Positions 28,467 to 36,012 of a stretch of 51,679 nucleotides of DNA are shown here, piece by piece. The notes beneath the pieces were generated by a model. That model saw nothing but the letters and a program-made list of their open reading frames with translations. It was not told the origin of the DNA and did not search any database. Numbering within the stretch: the stretch's first letter is position 1; each line of letters begins with the position of its first letter. The stretch is from Phenylobacterium sp. (GTDB taxonomy: Bacteria; Pseudomonadota; Alphaproteobacteria; Caulobacterales; Caulobacteraceae): positions 1-51,679 of the forward strand of contig NZ_JAUYQL010000063.1 in assembly GCF_030697305.1 (NCBI RefSeq). The letters are read 5' to 3'. Made by a program: the position numbers and the translations under genes.

Positions 28467-29692
28467 TGCGCGACGTGAAATACCTGTTGATCGGGGGCGG
28501 CCTTGCCTCGATCCGAGCCGCGCAACAGATCCGCACCGTCGATACCGACGGCTCGATCCTGATCGCCTGCGACGAGCCGGTGCCCCCGTATGACCGGCCG
28601 CCGCTGTCGAAGGAATATCTGCAGGGCGTCAAGACGATCGATGAGATCTCGCTGGGCGACACAGAGCAGCTAGTGGGCCTGAAGGTTGAGTGCGCCCTGT
28701 CCCAGGAGGTCACCGCGATCGATCCCAAGGCCAAGACCGCGACCTTGGCCGGCGGTGAGCAGATCCACTACGAGAAGGCGATGATCGCCACAGGCGGTCG
28801 CCCAGTGCAGCTCGACCTGCCGGGCTCGAGCCTGACGGGCATCCATTATCTGCGCACCGCGGCGGACGCCGACGCCATCGCGGCGGCGGCTCAGCCCGGC
28901 CGTAAGGCGATCATCATCGGCGGCGGCTTCATCGGCCTGGAAGTGGCCGCGACCCTGCGCAAGCGCGACGTCGACGTGACGGTGATCGAGGCCCTGCCGC
29001 GCATCTGGGAACGGCTCGGCAACGCCGACCTCGCCGACTACGTCTCGGGCTACTGCACGGCCAAGGGCGTTAAGTTCCGCTACTCCACCCTGGTCAGCGA
29101 GTTCCGGGGCGAGGGGCGCGTCGACGCGGTGATCACCAATACCGGCGACGTTCTGGAATGCGATCTGGTCTGCATCGGCGTCGGCATCCGTCCAAACGTC
29201 GAATTGGCGTTGGCCGCGGGGCTGGAGGTCAACGACGGGATCATCGTCGACGAGAACATGCGCACCTCCGACCCGCACATCTACGCCGCCGGAGACGTGA
29301 CAAACTACTTCGACGCCCTGTTCCATCGCCGCCGTCGCGCGGAGCATTGGGGCCACGCCGAGCAGAGCGGCCGGGTCGCGGGCCTCAACATGGCCGGGGG
29401 CGCGGAGGTCTACGAGCTGTTGGCCTATGTGTGGTCGGACATCTTCGACATCCACCTGGAGTTCGCCGGCGACGAGCACGATCACGACGCCCAGGTGCGT
29501 CGTGGCGAGCTCGCCGACAACTCGTTCATGATCATGTACCTGAAGGAGGGTCGGGTGACCGCGTTCTTTGCGATCAACACCCCTGCACGCGAATATTCGA
29601 TCGTGCGGCGGATGATCATGAAGAAGACCGATCTGTCAGGGCGCGAGGCGCAACTCGCCGATCCCGCGGTCGGACTGCGCAGCCTGCTCTAG
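28466..29692 (+). CDS. FAD-dependent ferredoxin reductase-type oxidoreductase
   Basis: A 408-residue NAD(P)H:ferredoxin reductase of the oxygenase-partner type. FAD site GGGLAS near the N terminus, the family motif PPYDRPPLSKEYL, NAD site IIIGGGFIGLEVAATLRK, and the second FAD segment HIYAAGDV are all present; length is normal for the class. GTG-GTG-ATG lie in a row at 28460-28466; the ATG is preferred because AGGGG precedes it and it overlaps the leader stop. It faces the Rieske ferredoxin and ring-hydroxylating oxygenase genes across a terminator, so it most likely feeds electrons from NADH to that Rieske protein. Confidence 0.92.
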   Translation: MRDVKYLLIGGGLASIRAAQQIRTVDTDGSILIACDEPVPPYDRPPLSKEYLQGVKTIDEISLGDTEQLVGLKVECALSQEVTAIDPKAKTATLAGGEQIHYEKAMIATGGRPVQLDLPGSSLTGIHYLRTAADADAIAAAAQPGRKAIIIGGGFIGLEVAATLRKRDVDVTVIEALPRIWERLGNADLADYVSGYCTAKGVKFRYSTLVSEFRGEGRVDAVITNTGDVLECDLVCIGVGIRPNVELALAAGLEVNDGIIVDENMRTSDPHIYAAGDVTNYFDALFHRRRRAEHWGHAEQSGRVAGLNMAGGAEVYELLAYVWSDIFDIHLEFAGDEHDHDAQVRRGELADNSFMIMYLKEGRVTAFFAINTPAREYSIVRRMIMKKTDLSGREAQLADPAVGLRSLL

Positions 29693-29712
29693 CGGGCTGT
29701 CCGACCCAGACA

Positions 29713-29742
29713 AAAGGCGCCCCTGGTGACAGGGGCGCCTTT
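29713..29742. terminator. Bidirectional rho-independent terminator
   Basis: A perfect 13-bp stem (AAAGGCGCCCCTG with its complement) with a GTGA loop, A-rich on its left and T-rich on its right. It lies between the convergent reductase (ends 29692) and Rieske gene (ends 29768) and should end both transcripts. Confidence 0.92.
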
Positions 29743-29767
29743 CTTCATTCCAGCGATGCGGCGCCTG

Positions 29768-30361
29768 TCAGGCGGGATCGGGGCCGGCGGCGGAGACCAC
29801 GCCCTGTTTGAGGGCGGCTTCGCTGACCTTGATCTCGATATCGTCGCCGACGATCCGCAGATCGAACATCGGGATGTCGGCGGTGGCCAGCAAGGTCAGG
29901 GCCTTGCCGGTGCGCACGTCCCAGCGGCCGGCGTGCCACGGGCATTCGACGATGCAGCCTTCCAGGAAGCCTTCGCCGATCGGGCCGGCGGCGTGCGGGC
30001 AGACATTGCCGAACGCATAGAAATTGCCTTCCGCATTGGCGATCACCACCAGGTCGTGGAAGACGATCTTCATATCCTCCTCGGCGATCTCCGAGGTCTT
30101 GGCGACCTTGATGAAGTCGGTCGGCAGACTGGAAATGGTCACTTTGCCGTCGTCGCGCTTGTCGACGTTGTCGATCCACTCCTGGGGGTCCTCGCCGAAG
30201 TACTTGGCGAGCCGCTTGGAGGTGTTCTCGTTCGGAATGGCCGTGCCGGCGATGAAGGTGTTCAGACGCGAACGCTCCAGGGCGAGCTGGCGCGCGACGG
30301 TGTCGACGTTCACGCCCTTCTCAGCCATGGCTTTCGTCAGTCTGTCAGTTAGCCAAGTCAT
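29768..30361 (-). CDS. HTH (XRE-like) - Rieske [2Fe-2S] ferredoxin fusion
   Basis: A 197-residue protein. Residues about 75-180 are a Rieske ferredoxin domain with all four ligands: C121 and H123 (NVCPHAAGP), C140 and H143 (ECPWHAGRWD). This is the electron carrier expected for the neighbouring ring-hydroxylating oxygenase and FAD reductase. Unlike ordinary ferredoxins of about 105 residues, it has an N-terminal helical domain (1-65) resembling an XRE/HigA-type helix-turn-helix: VDTVARQLALERSRLNTFIAG, then SKRLAKYFGEDPQEW. ATG 30361 has a GGGGAGG SD, so the fusion is translated as one chain. It may be a redox-sensing regulator, or the HTH may be a docking module. Confidence 0.85.
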   Translation of the reverse strand: MTWLTDRLTKAMAEKGVNVDTVARQLALERSRLNTFIAGTAIPNENTSKRLAKYFGEDPQEWIDNVDKRDDGKVTISSLPTDFIKVAKTSEIAEEDMKIVFHDLVVIANAEGNFYAFGNVCPHAAGPIGEGFLEGCIVECPWHAGRWDVRTGKALTLLATADIPMFDLRIVGDDIEIKVSEAALKQGVVSAAGPDPA

Positions 30362-30472
30362 AGGCCTCCCCTGGTGGATTGAGGTTACTCAGGTCGCGCG
30401 GACCCTACTGTCGTTGATGGTGTCTAGGATACCGATCAGCCTGCACTTAACAGAAGCGCACGAGCCTGTCGC

Positions 30473-30492
30473 CCCGCCTTGCTCCAGGCGGG
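30473..30492 (-). terminator. Weak stem-loop between SDR and Rieske genes
   Basis: A 7-bp stem (CCCGCCT with AGGCGGG) and a 6-nt loop, 22 bp after the SDR stop on the minus strand. No T-run follows, so it is more likely an attenuator or mRNA 3'-end element than a full terminator. Confidence 0.4.
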
Positions 30493-30513
30493 AACACTCA
30501 GGCTTTCAGCGTT

Positions 30514-31347
30514 TCAGCGCGCGCCCGCCGGCTGCAGCGAGGCGCTCCAGGCCGGCGGATTGATCTCCGCGTAGCGCTGCAGGGTGGCGGCGTCCGAGAG
30601 CTCACGGATGATTTCGGCGTCGGTCTTGACGTTGCCGGTGTAGGTGTCGGCGGTCTGCATGGCGAGCAGCACGGCCGCGTCCAGGTAGCTGTAGGCCGGC
30701 GTCAGGTCGCTGGGCTTTACTTCGCTGTTCAGCAACACGCCCGGGGTGTCGACGAAACCGAAGGGGCGCAGGCTGTTCACCGCCACGCCGTCCACCTTCA
30801 GCTCGTCGGCCAGTCCGATGGTCAGCGTCTCCATCGCCGCCTTGGTCGCCTCCAGCGGTGAGCCGCGGGTGCGGGAGCGTCCCGAGACGTTGATGATGTT
30901 GCCGAAGCGCTTGGCCTGCATGGCCGGCAGGACGGCGCGGATCACGTGGAAGGCCGCCAGCACGTTGACCTGCAGCATCTGGTCGAAAAGGCGCAGCGGT
31001 ATGCCGGCGACGCCTTCACCTTCCGGCATCACATAGGCGGCGTTGTTGAGCAGCACGTCGATGCGGCCCCAACGGTCGAGCACCTGGTCGACCATGCTCT
31101 CCACGGCCGCTTCGTCGGTCACGTCGCAGACGATCGCCAAGGCCTGGCCGCCGGTGAACTCCTCGATCGCCTCGGCCGTCTGGAAGACGGTGCCGGGCAG
31201 GCGCATCGGATTCTCTTTGGCGTTACGCCCCACCACGACGACCTTGGCCCCCTCGGCGGCGTACATCATGGCGCAGTGCTGACCGAGCCCTCGGCTGGCT
31301 CCGGTGACGATAGCGACCTTGCCGGCCAGTCTTGGCGCGCGCTGCAT
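30514..31347 (-). CDS. SDR family protein lacking the catalytic Tyr
   Basis: A 277-residue short-chain dehydrogenase-like protein. The cofactor motif TGASRGLG (15-22), NNAAYV (101-106), N128 and S155 in INVSGRS are intact, but the YxxxK motif reads LEATK: Leu165 replaces the catalytic Tyr while K169 is kept. The codon is CTG, read directly at about 30853. It is positioned where a cis-dihydrodiol dehydrogenase is expected, between oxygenase beta subunit and ferredoxin. Either it uses another acid or it has lost dehydrogenase activity and has another role. ATG 31347 has a weak AGGA SD. An unusual 40-residue C-terminal extension follows the fold. Confidence 0.85.
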   Translation of the reverse strand: MQRAPRLAGKVAIVTGASRGLGQHCAMMYAAEGAKVVVVGRNAKENPMRLPGTVFQTAEAIEEFTGGQALAIVCDVTDEAAVESMVDQVLDRWGRIDVLLNNAAYVMPEGEGVAGIPLRLFDQMLQVNVLAAFHVIRAVLPAMQAKRFGNIINVSGRSRTRGSPLEATKAAMETLTIGLADELKVDGVAVNSLRPFGFVDTPGVLLNSEVKPSDLTPAYSYLDAAVLLAMQTADTYTGNVKTDAEIIRELSDAATLQRYAEINPPAWSASLQPAGAR

Positions 31348-31393
31348 CCGATGGAAATCCTGACGTGGGTCTGAACTGGGTTTCGCTCACGTC

Positions 31394-31424
31394 TGCGCCG
31401 GCGCGTGCAGGACGCGCCGGCGCA
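31394..31424 (-). terminator. Strong stem-loop between oxygenase beta subunit and SDR genes
   Basis: A perfect 13-bp GC-rich stem (TGCGCCGGCGCGT with its complement) and a 5-nt loop, 16 bp after the beta-subunit stop. No clear T-run follows on the minus strand. It probably attenuates transcription or protects the alpha-beta mRNA, lowering SDR and ferredoxin expression relative to the oxygenase. Confidence 0.6.
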
Positions 31425-31440
31425 TCGCGATCGGGGTGTC

Positions 31441-31953
31441 TTAGACGATGAAGCTGACCTTGCCGTGCGGGCGCAGGGCCTCGAGGTCCAGGATGGCGCG
31501 ACGTTCGGCGATCTTGAACGAGCCGTTCCGCGGCAGCAGCTTGTAGGTGTACTCGCCGATGTACGGGTCGATGTTCTGGAAGCGCATGCGGTAGACCACG
31601 AAGTTGGCCTTGACGATCAGCATGTCGTCTTCCCAGCCCTTGATCCGCACGTTGCTGATCATGTGGCGGGTGCGCGACTGCGGGTTCTCGGCCCAGGTCA
31701 CGCCGCTCAGCAGCTGCGCGACGCGCGACTTCAGCTTCGGCATGTCGTCGGCGATCAGGAACAGCGCGGTGTTGTGGTCGCTGTAGGGCGCGTCGGTGGC
31801 CGGGATGTAGAAGCTGCCGCGTTCCTCATCGAACAGCGCCAGCCATTCGTTGAGGTTCCAGGTGTCCAGCATCTCCGCCTCGGCGTAGAGCCATTCTTCG
31901 ATTTCCTGCCGTGTGACAGTGACTTGTTCTCGGTTCAGTGTGGCCGTCGCCAA
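31441..31953 (-). CDS. Aromatic-ring-hydroxylating dioxygenase beta subunit
   Basis: A 170-residue small subunit of the NTF2-like ring-hydroxylating dioxygenase beta family. Characteristic stretches are EWLYAEAEMLDTWNLNEWLALF, then SRTRHMISNVRI in the middle and FKIAERRAILD at the end. It has no cofactor and shapes the alpha3-beta3 hexamer. TTG 31953 has a GGGGAGG SD with about 8-nt spacing. It lies 85 bp after the oxygenase alpha gene, with a stem-loop between them. It is the only beta subunit in the window although there are two alpha genes, so both may use it. Confidence 0.93.
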   Translation of the reverse strand: MATATLNREQVTVTRQEIEEWLYAEAEMLDTWNLNEWLALFDEERGSFYIPATDAPYSDHNTALFLIADDMPKLKSRVAQLLSGVTWAENPQSRTRHMISNVRIKGWEDDMLIVKANFVVYRMRFQNIDPYIGEYTYKLLPRNGSFKIAERRAILDLEALRPHGKVSFIV

Positions 31954-31995
31954 GGCTAGATCCTCCCCAATCAGGTTTGTTGCGTGGTTCGCCGC

Positions 31996-32025
31996 CCCGG
32001 GGCCGCGGCTGATCCTAGCCCCGGG
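31996..32025 (-). other. Stem-loop between oxygenase alpha and beta genes
   Basis: An 8-bp GC stem (CCCGGGGC with its complement) enclosing a 14-nt loop in the 85-bp alpha-beta spacer. It may be an RNA stability or attenuation element; there is no T-run, so it is not a simple terminator. Confidence 0.35.
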
Positions 32026-32038
32026 TCGGCATGCTTTT

Positions 32039-33358
32039 CTAGTCGCCAGTGTACTCGGCGTGTTGTCCGGTGGTGAGGCGGGCCTCCCATTCGCGCCAGA
32101 AGACGCGCATCTGCAACTCGGTGGGACCGCCTTTGGTGTTGCCCTTCATGCCGCGCGAGATGTCCGACCACTCGACTTCCTTGTGGGTCGCAAACCCCAT
32201 CTGGCAGCCTTCGAGGCCTTCGACGTCGTCCGGGGTGGCGAAGCCGCCCGGACCCTGGAAGCCCAGGTACCAGTCGAGGCGCGCCTTGCGCAGTCCAGGC
32301 GAGTCCTCCTTCGGCATGGCCGCCCAACCGCTGATCTCCATGTAGTCCGGGCTGGTCGGATAGAAGGTGCGGAATACGCACCAGCCGTCGATGATCAGCA
32401 GGTTCGGGAAGATCAGGTAGTTGCCGGCCCGCCCTTCGATCATCCGGGCGTTCTCATCGCCGTGTTTCTTCACCAGCCCCTCGCGGAACTGCTCAAGCTC
32501 GGCCCCGGCGAACTTCTCCAGATACGAGGCCTGCCCGCTGATAGGCCGGTCGCTGGTCGGCCATGCGGTCGTCACATGGCCGTTGCCCATCGGTTGCGCG
32601 CCGCGCCGCTTGCCGTCATTCGGCGGCGTCGGTTGAGGGGTCATCGGCCCACCACCGCCACCCAGGCCCATGCTGGGCAGCCAATGGGTGAAGAAGCGCT
32701 CGTGGGTGAAGGCGGCGTGGTAGCCGTCCATGCTGTTCTCGACGAGTAGCTTCCAGTTGGCCCGCATCGAATATTTGAAGTGGCCTTCGACGAACTCCAT
32801 GTCGCCGAGGTTCAGCGTGTTGTCGATGACCATGAGCGCGTCGGGCCCCATGTAGGACTCGAAGTCCTCCATGTCGGGATCGAAGCTGATGAAGATACAG
32901 CCGCGGTGGTTGTGCATCTTGGGCGCCGGCTCAAGGCCCAGGGATTCACGGTCGAACGCTTCGCTATAGGCCTCTTCGCCCGGGATGCCTTTCAGCTCGC
33001 CGCGCGTGTTGTAGATCCAGCCATGGTAGAAGCAGCGGAACACCTCGGCGTTCGAGCCCTTGTGCTCGCGGCACACCAGATTCCCCCGGTGACGGCAGGT
33101 GTTCATCAGCGCGCGGATCTCGCCGTCATCGCTGGTCACCAGGATGATCGGCCGGCCGCCGACGTTACGGGTGATGAAGTCGCCGGGCTTGGGGAACTCC
33201 GAGATGTGGCCGGCGAACAGCCAGGACTTGTCGAAGATCCGCTCGCGTTCGAGTTTCAGGATGTCGTCGTCGATGAATGCGCTGCGATGAACCCGGAAGA
33301 TCCCGGATTCCCGGTCATCGATGATCAGACCCGCTGCATTGCCACCAAAATCCGGCAT
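32039..33358 (-). CDS. Aromatic-ring-hydroxylating oxygenase alpha subunit (copy A)
   Basis: A 439-residue catalytic subunit. Rieske ligands C88, H90, C109 and H112; the mononuclear iron site is ENSMDGYHAAFTHE with D211, H214 and H219, and the third ligand is expected at D377 or D378 in ATPDDVEG. It should dioxygenate an aromatic ring using electrons from the ferredoxin/reductase pair at 28.5-30.4 kb. The ORF is open further upstream, but ATG 33358 has a GGAGGAGG SD with a 5-nt spacer and matches the start of copy B at 42559. First gene of the operon alpha-beta-SDR-ferredoxin. Substrate is unknown; likely a benzoate- or p-cumate-like acid. Confidence 0.94.
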   Translation of the reverse strand: MPDFGGNAAGLIIDDRESGIFRVHRSAFIDDDILKLERERIFDKSWLFAGHISEFPKPGDFITRNVGGRPIILVTSDDGEIRALMNTCRHRGNLVCREHKGSNAEVFRCFYHGWIYNTRGELKGIPGEEAYSEAFDRESLGLEPAPKMHNHRGCIFISFDPDMEDFESYMGPDALMVIDNTLNLGDMEFVEGHFKYSMRANWKLLVENSMDGYHAAFTHERFFTHWLPSMGLGGGGGPMTPQPTPPNDGKRRGAQPMGNGHVTTAWPTSDRPISGQASYLEKFAGAELEQFREGLVKKHGDENARMIEGRAGNYLIFPNLLIIDGWCVFRTFYPTSPDYMEISGWAAMPKEDSPGLRKARLDWYLGFQGPGGFATPDDVEGLEGCQMGFATHKEVEWSDISRGMKGNTKGGPTELQMRVFWREWEARLTTGQHAEYTGD

Positions 33359-33808
33359 TGACGCCTCCTCCATCGCTGCGCACGCGCCAGCGTTGATCTC
33401 GCTTTGGTCACACTCCTTGCGGAGCGGCCATATCATTGGCGACGGAGACATGAGCCCGGCTAGTGAAAAGGGGTGTCCAGCGCTGCGCGCCGACCCACGA
33501 TCCTGCGCCTTGCGCCGTTCGACGCCGGAACAGTCATGGGATGCGGAGTGCGCGCCGGCCAACGTCTCCTCCTGGCCGGTCATGACTCGTCGACGCTCTG
33601 CGGCGTCGTTCGCCTCACCGGAGCATAGCTTTCGACAATGGTTGGACCATTGTCAATAACCTTCGCGTTCACGTAGCGTCAAAGGAGCGCGAACGTATGG
33701 GGCAAAGACCGCAGGCAGGATCACCCCTGCGGCTCAGCCAGGCACTTGCCGGCGGGTCGCCGCCGCATCACAGTCAGCGCACGACTGTGCAAATTGGAGC
33801 CCGAGGGA
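33359..33808. other. Divergent intergenic region between oxygenase A and crotonase genes
   Basis: A 450-bp stretch with no supported gene. It holds the SD of oxygenase A and, at 33634-33654, a perfect inverted repeat that could control both directions. The in-frame open extension of the oxygenase gene upstream of 33358 is not supported by an SD and is absent from copy B. Confidence 0.7.
33634..33654. promoter_or_regulatory. Operator candidate: 9-bp inverted repeat (AATGG-N5-CCATT type)
   Basis: GACAATGGT and its exact complement ACCATTGTC are separated by TGG. Reduced to its core it is AATGG-N5-CCATT. It lies between the divergent oxygenase A and crotonase genes. Related cores occur at 35734-35748 and 42729-42743. 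The layout TGGTnnnACCA resembles sites of FadR-subfamily GntR regulators such as PdhR and LldR; no GntR gene is in the window. Confidence 0.6.
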
Positions 33809-34582
33809 ATGAGTCAGACGCTGTTGATCGAACGTGACGGAGCCGTCGCGATCCTGACGTTGAACCGACCGGAGAAGCTGAACGCGCTGTCGGGCGAGCT
33901 GCGCAGGGCGCTGCATCATGCTCTGCACGATCTGGATGCCGACGAGAGCTGCGGGGCGATCATCCTCACTGGCGCAGGCGATCGCGCGTTCACCGCCGGC
34001 ATGGACCTGAAGGAGGCCGCCGAGCGGCGCGGCCAGCTTGCCGCGCCGGACGAGAACCCCGCCGCCGCCATCGACCAGTGCCGCAAGCCGATCATCGTGG
34101 CGGTCAATGGCCTGTGCATCACCGGCGGCATGGAGATCATGCTGGCCTGCGACATCATAATCGCCTCGACCAACGCCAAGTTCGCCGACACCCATGTGCG
34201 GGTCGGGCTGCTGCCAGGTTGGGGCATCTCCCAGCGCCTGTCGCGCCAGGTTGGGCCGCAACGGGCCAAGGAGATTTCTCTGTCCGGCAACTTCTTCGAG
34301 GCGCAGCGGGCTTTCGACCTCGGCCTGATCAACCGGGTTGTGGAGCCTCATGAACTGATGCCGGCGGCGCTGGCGCTGGCGCATGACTTCGCCAGCGCCA
34401 ACCGCAAGGTGATGCTGGAGTACAAGCGCCTGATCGACGACGGCTTCGAAATGGAGCTGAAGGACGCCCTGGCGCTGGAGCTCGAGCGGAGCCGCGCGTT
34501 CACCCAGTCGCTGACGCCGGAGGACTTCACCCGCGGCAAGGAAGCGGCCAGCCTGCGCAATCGCACGCAGGCCGGCCTCTAG
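33809..34582 (+). CDS. Enoyl-CoA hydratase/isomerase family protein (copy 1)
   Basis: A 257-residue crotonase-fold protein. ATG 33809 is chosen over the longer frame because GGAG/GAGGG lie just upstream and the fold begins there. The oxyanion-hole loop FTAGMDLKE and the GLCITGGMEI segment with E109 are present. The second catalytic Glu (PE in classical hydratases) is replaced by TH (128-129), so simple hydration may not be its reaction; isomerase, hydrolase or aldolase activity is possible. It is divergent from oxygenase A and ends 5 bp before the convergent hydrolase gene. Probably a ring-cleavage or side-chain CoA step. Confidence 0.88.
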   Translation: MSQTLLIERDGAVAILTLNRPEKLNALSGELRRALHHALHDLDADESCGAIILTGAGDRAFTAGMDLKEAAERRGQLAAPDENPAAAIDQCRKPIIVAVNGLCITGGMEIMLACDIIIASTNAKFADTHVRVGLLPGWGISQRLSRQVGPQRAKEISLSGNFFEAQRAFDLGLINRVVEPHELMPAALALAHDFASANRKVMLEYKRLIDDGFEMELKDALALELERSRAFTQSLTPEDFTRGKEAASLRNRTQAGL

Positions 34583-34586
34583 GGGA

Positions 34587-35693
34587 TCAGGCGGGGACGG
34601 CGTCGAGGGCCTTGAGGCCCGTCTTTAGCGTCTCCGGGTTGGCGTACATGGCGGGGTTCGGCTTCGGGAAGCCGCCCTTGGGCTCTTGAATATAGCGGGG
34701 GTCGATCGGACGGCGCAGCGACACGCCGGCCTCGACTGCGAGCGGCCAGCTCACCTTGCCGGTCTTGAAGAATTCCAGCGCGACCTTGTTGAAGGTGTCG
34801 GGCCGGTCGGTCTGGCCTTGGTGGCCGGTTTCGGTGGGATAGAAGAACTGGATGTTGGGAACGGCGTCTTCCTGATGGAAGCCGTTCTCCACCGGCAGCA
34901 GCACGTCCTGCATGCCATACAGGTAGATCATCGGAATCGTCAGCTTGTCCAACCGGCCCTTCGTCGAGAAGATCTGCTTCTCGTTGGGTTCCGTCGCGCG
35001 CAGGGGCTGGCGTTCGACGCCGAAACGCGCACGGACCTCGCGCTGGGCGTTGCCGGCCAGCGTGCGCATCTGCACCAGCGCCGGCCACACCGCGCCCTTG
35101 GCGTAGATGATGCCGTCCATCAGGTGCTGCATGCCTTCCGGCGTGCCATCCCAGGGCTTCATCACATAGGACGGGTTGGGCGTGAACTTGCCGTCCTTGG
35201 GCGGCACGTTGGGCACGTCGCAGATGTCGCCCAGGAAGCCGGCGATGAACATCACGCTGAGCACCCGCTCAGGATTGCTGACCACGTAGTCGCACGAGAC
35301 CATGCAGCCGGCCGAGTTGCCGCTGAGGTGGAACTTGTCGAGGCACAGGGCGTCGGCGAACATGTTGAGGAAGTCGACGTTGGCCTTCGGGCCTGTGTCG
35401 AGATACTCGAGCTTGCTGATGTCGGAGAGGCCGAAACCCGGGCGGTCCGGACAGTAGACACGGAAACCCGCCGCCGCGAGCACGGGAGCCATGAACCGCC
35501 ATCCGGCGGTGCCCGACGATCCTTCGATGCCGCCGTGCAGCAACACCACTGCGGGACCCTTGTCGCCGGCGGTCACGTAGTGGGCCTTGCGGCCGTCCGC
35601 CAGGCGGACCCAGCGGCTGGCGATGCCCGGAAGGTCGATGATGTTCTCGTCAGTGAGTTTCAGGGTGTCCGGCGTTATCGCTTCGTTCGCCAT
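34587..35693 (-). CDS. Alpha/beta hydrolase (copy A)
   Basis: A 368-residue alpha/beta-hydrolase-fold enzyme. ATG 35693 has a GGAGGA SD with a 6-nt spacer and aligns with the start of copy B. Oxyanion region LLHGGIEGSSG, nucleophile S127 in GNSAG, acid Asp in YGMQDVLLP and His in TGHQGQTDRP complete the triad. It is strongly similar to copy B throughout, including the shared tail LRRPIDPR, which is about 90 residues longer than typical meta-cleavage-product hydrolases. It probably cleaves a C-C or ester bond in the aromatic pathway (inference). A TGG-N5-CCA repeat lies 41 bp upstream of the start. Confidence 0.9.
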   Translation of the reverse strand: MANEAITPDTLKLTDENIIDLPGIASRWVRLADGRKAHYVTAGDKGPAVVLLHGGIEGSSGTAGWRFMAPVLAAAGFRVYCPDRPGFGLSDISKLEYLDTGPKANVDFLNMFADALCLDKFHLSGNSAGCMVSCDYVVSNPERVLSVMFIAGFLGDICDVPNVPPKDGKFTPNPSYVMKPWDGTPEGMQHLMDGIIYAKGAVWPALVQMRTLAGNAQREVRARFGVERQPLRATEPNEKQIFSTKGRLDKLTIPMIYLYGMQDVLLPVENGFHQEDAVPNIQFFYPTETGHQGQTDRPDTFNKVALEFFKTGKVSWPLAVEAGVSLRRPIDPRYIQEPKGGFPKPNPAMYANPETLKTGLKALDAVPA

Positions 35694-35733
35694 GCGTGTT
35701 CCTCCGCGGCCGGTGCTGGATGCACGGCTCTCT

Positions 35734-35750
35734 ATTGGTTTGACCATTGG
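35734..35750. promoter_or_regulatory. Operator candidate upstream of hydrolase A
   Basis: ATTGG-TTTGA-CCATT, flanked by GG, matches 15 of 17 positions of the core of the inverted repeat at 33637-33653. It lies 41 bp upstream of the hydrolase A start. The left arm has one mismatch to a perfect inverted repeat. Confidence 0.5.
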
Positions 35751-35911
35751 GTTAACGGTGGTGTCAATGACGTAGCGGAACCGCGATGGAACCCCTCACG
35801 TTCGCGAGGCGAGCTCGGCGTCTCCGCGCGCTTCCGCCCGCCAGGTCGGCAACCAATGCGCAGGCGACTGAGACCCGTCACCGCTGACGAGCGACGACTT
35901 GCGAGCTTGAT

Positions 35912-35927
35912 TATCGATATATCGATA
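35912..35927. promoter_or_regulatory. 16-bp perfect palindrome upstream of SIP gene
   Basis: Two tandem TATCGATA units make a perfect 16-bp palindrome, 85 bp upstream of the siderophore-interacting protein ATG. Such an AT-rich palindrome in GC-rich DNA is a good operator candidate. In E. coli the PadR-family YqjI controls the SIP-family gene yqjH; no PadR gene is present here, so the regulator would be encoded elsewhere. Confidence 0.6.
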
Positions 35928-36012
35928 TTATATCAAACTCACAATCGATGCGATGGGCCCGTCGCGGTCCGCGCAAGCTGTTTTCGGCGCCGCATGGCGC
36001 AGGGGAGACCAG

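Larger units (their letters stand above)
35694..36012. other. Divergent intergenic region, two palindromes
   Basis: A 319-bp stretch without a gene between hydrolase A and the siderophore-interacting protein pseudogene. It carries one operator candidate near each promoter (35734-35750 and 35912-35927) and is locally AT-rich around 35911-35940. Confidence 0.7.

Noticed and set aside
33359-33583. N-terminal extension of oxygenase A up to 33583
   Set aside because: Not shared with copy B and lacks an SD; ATG 33358 has a strong one.
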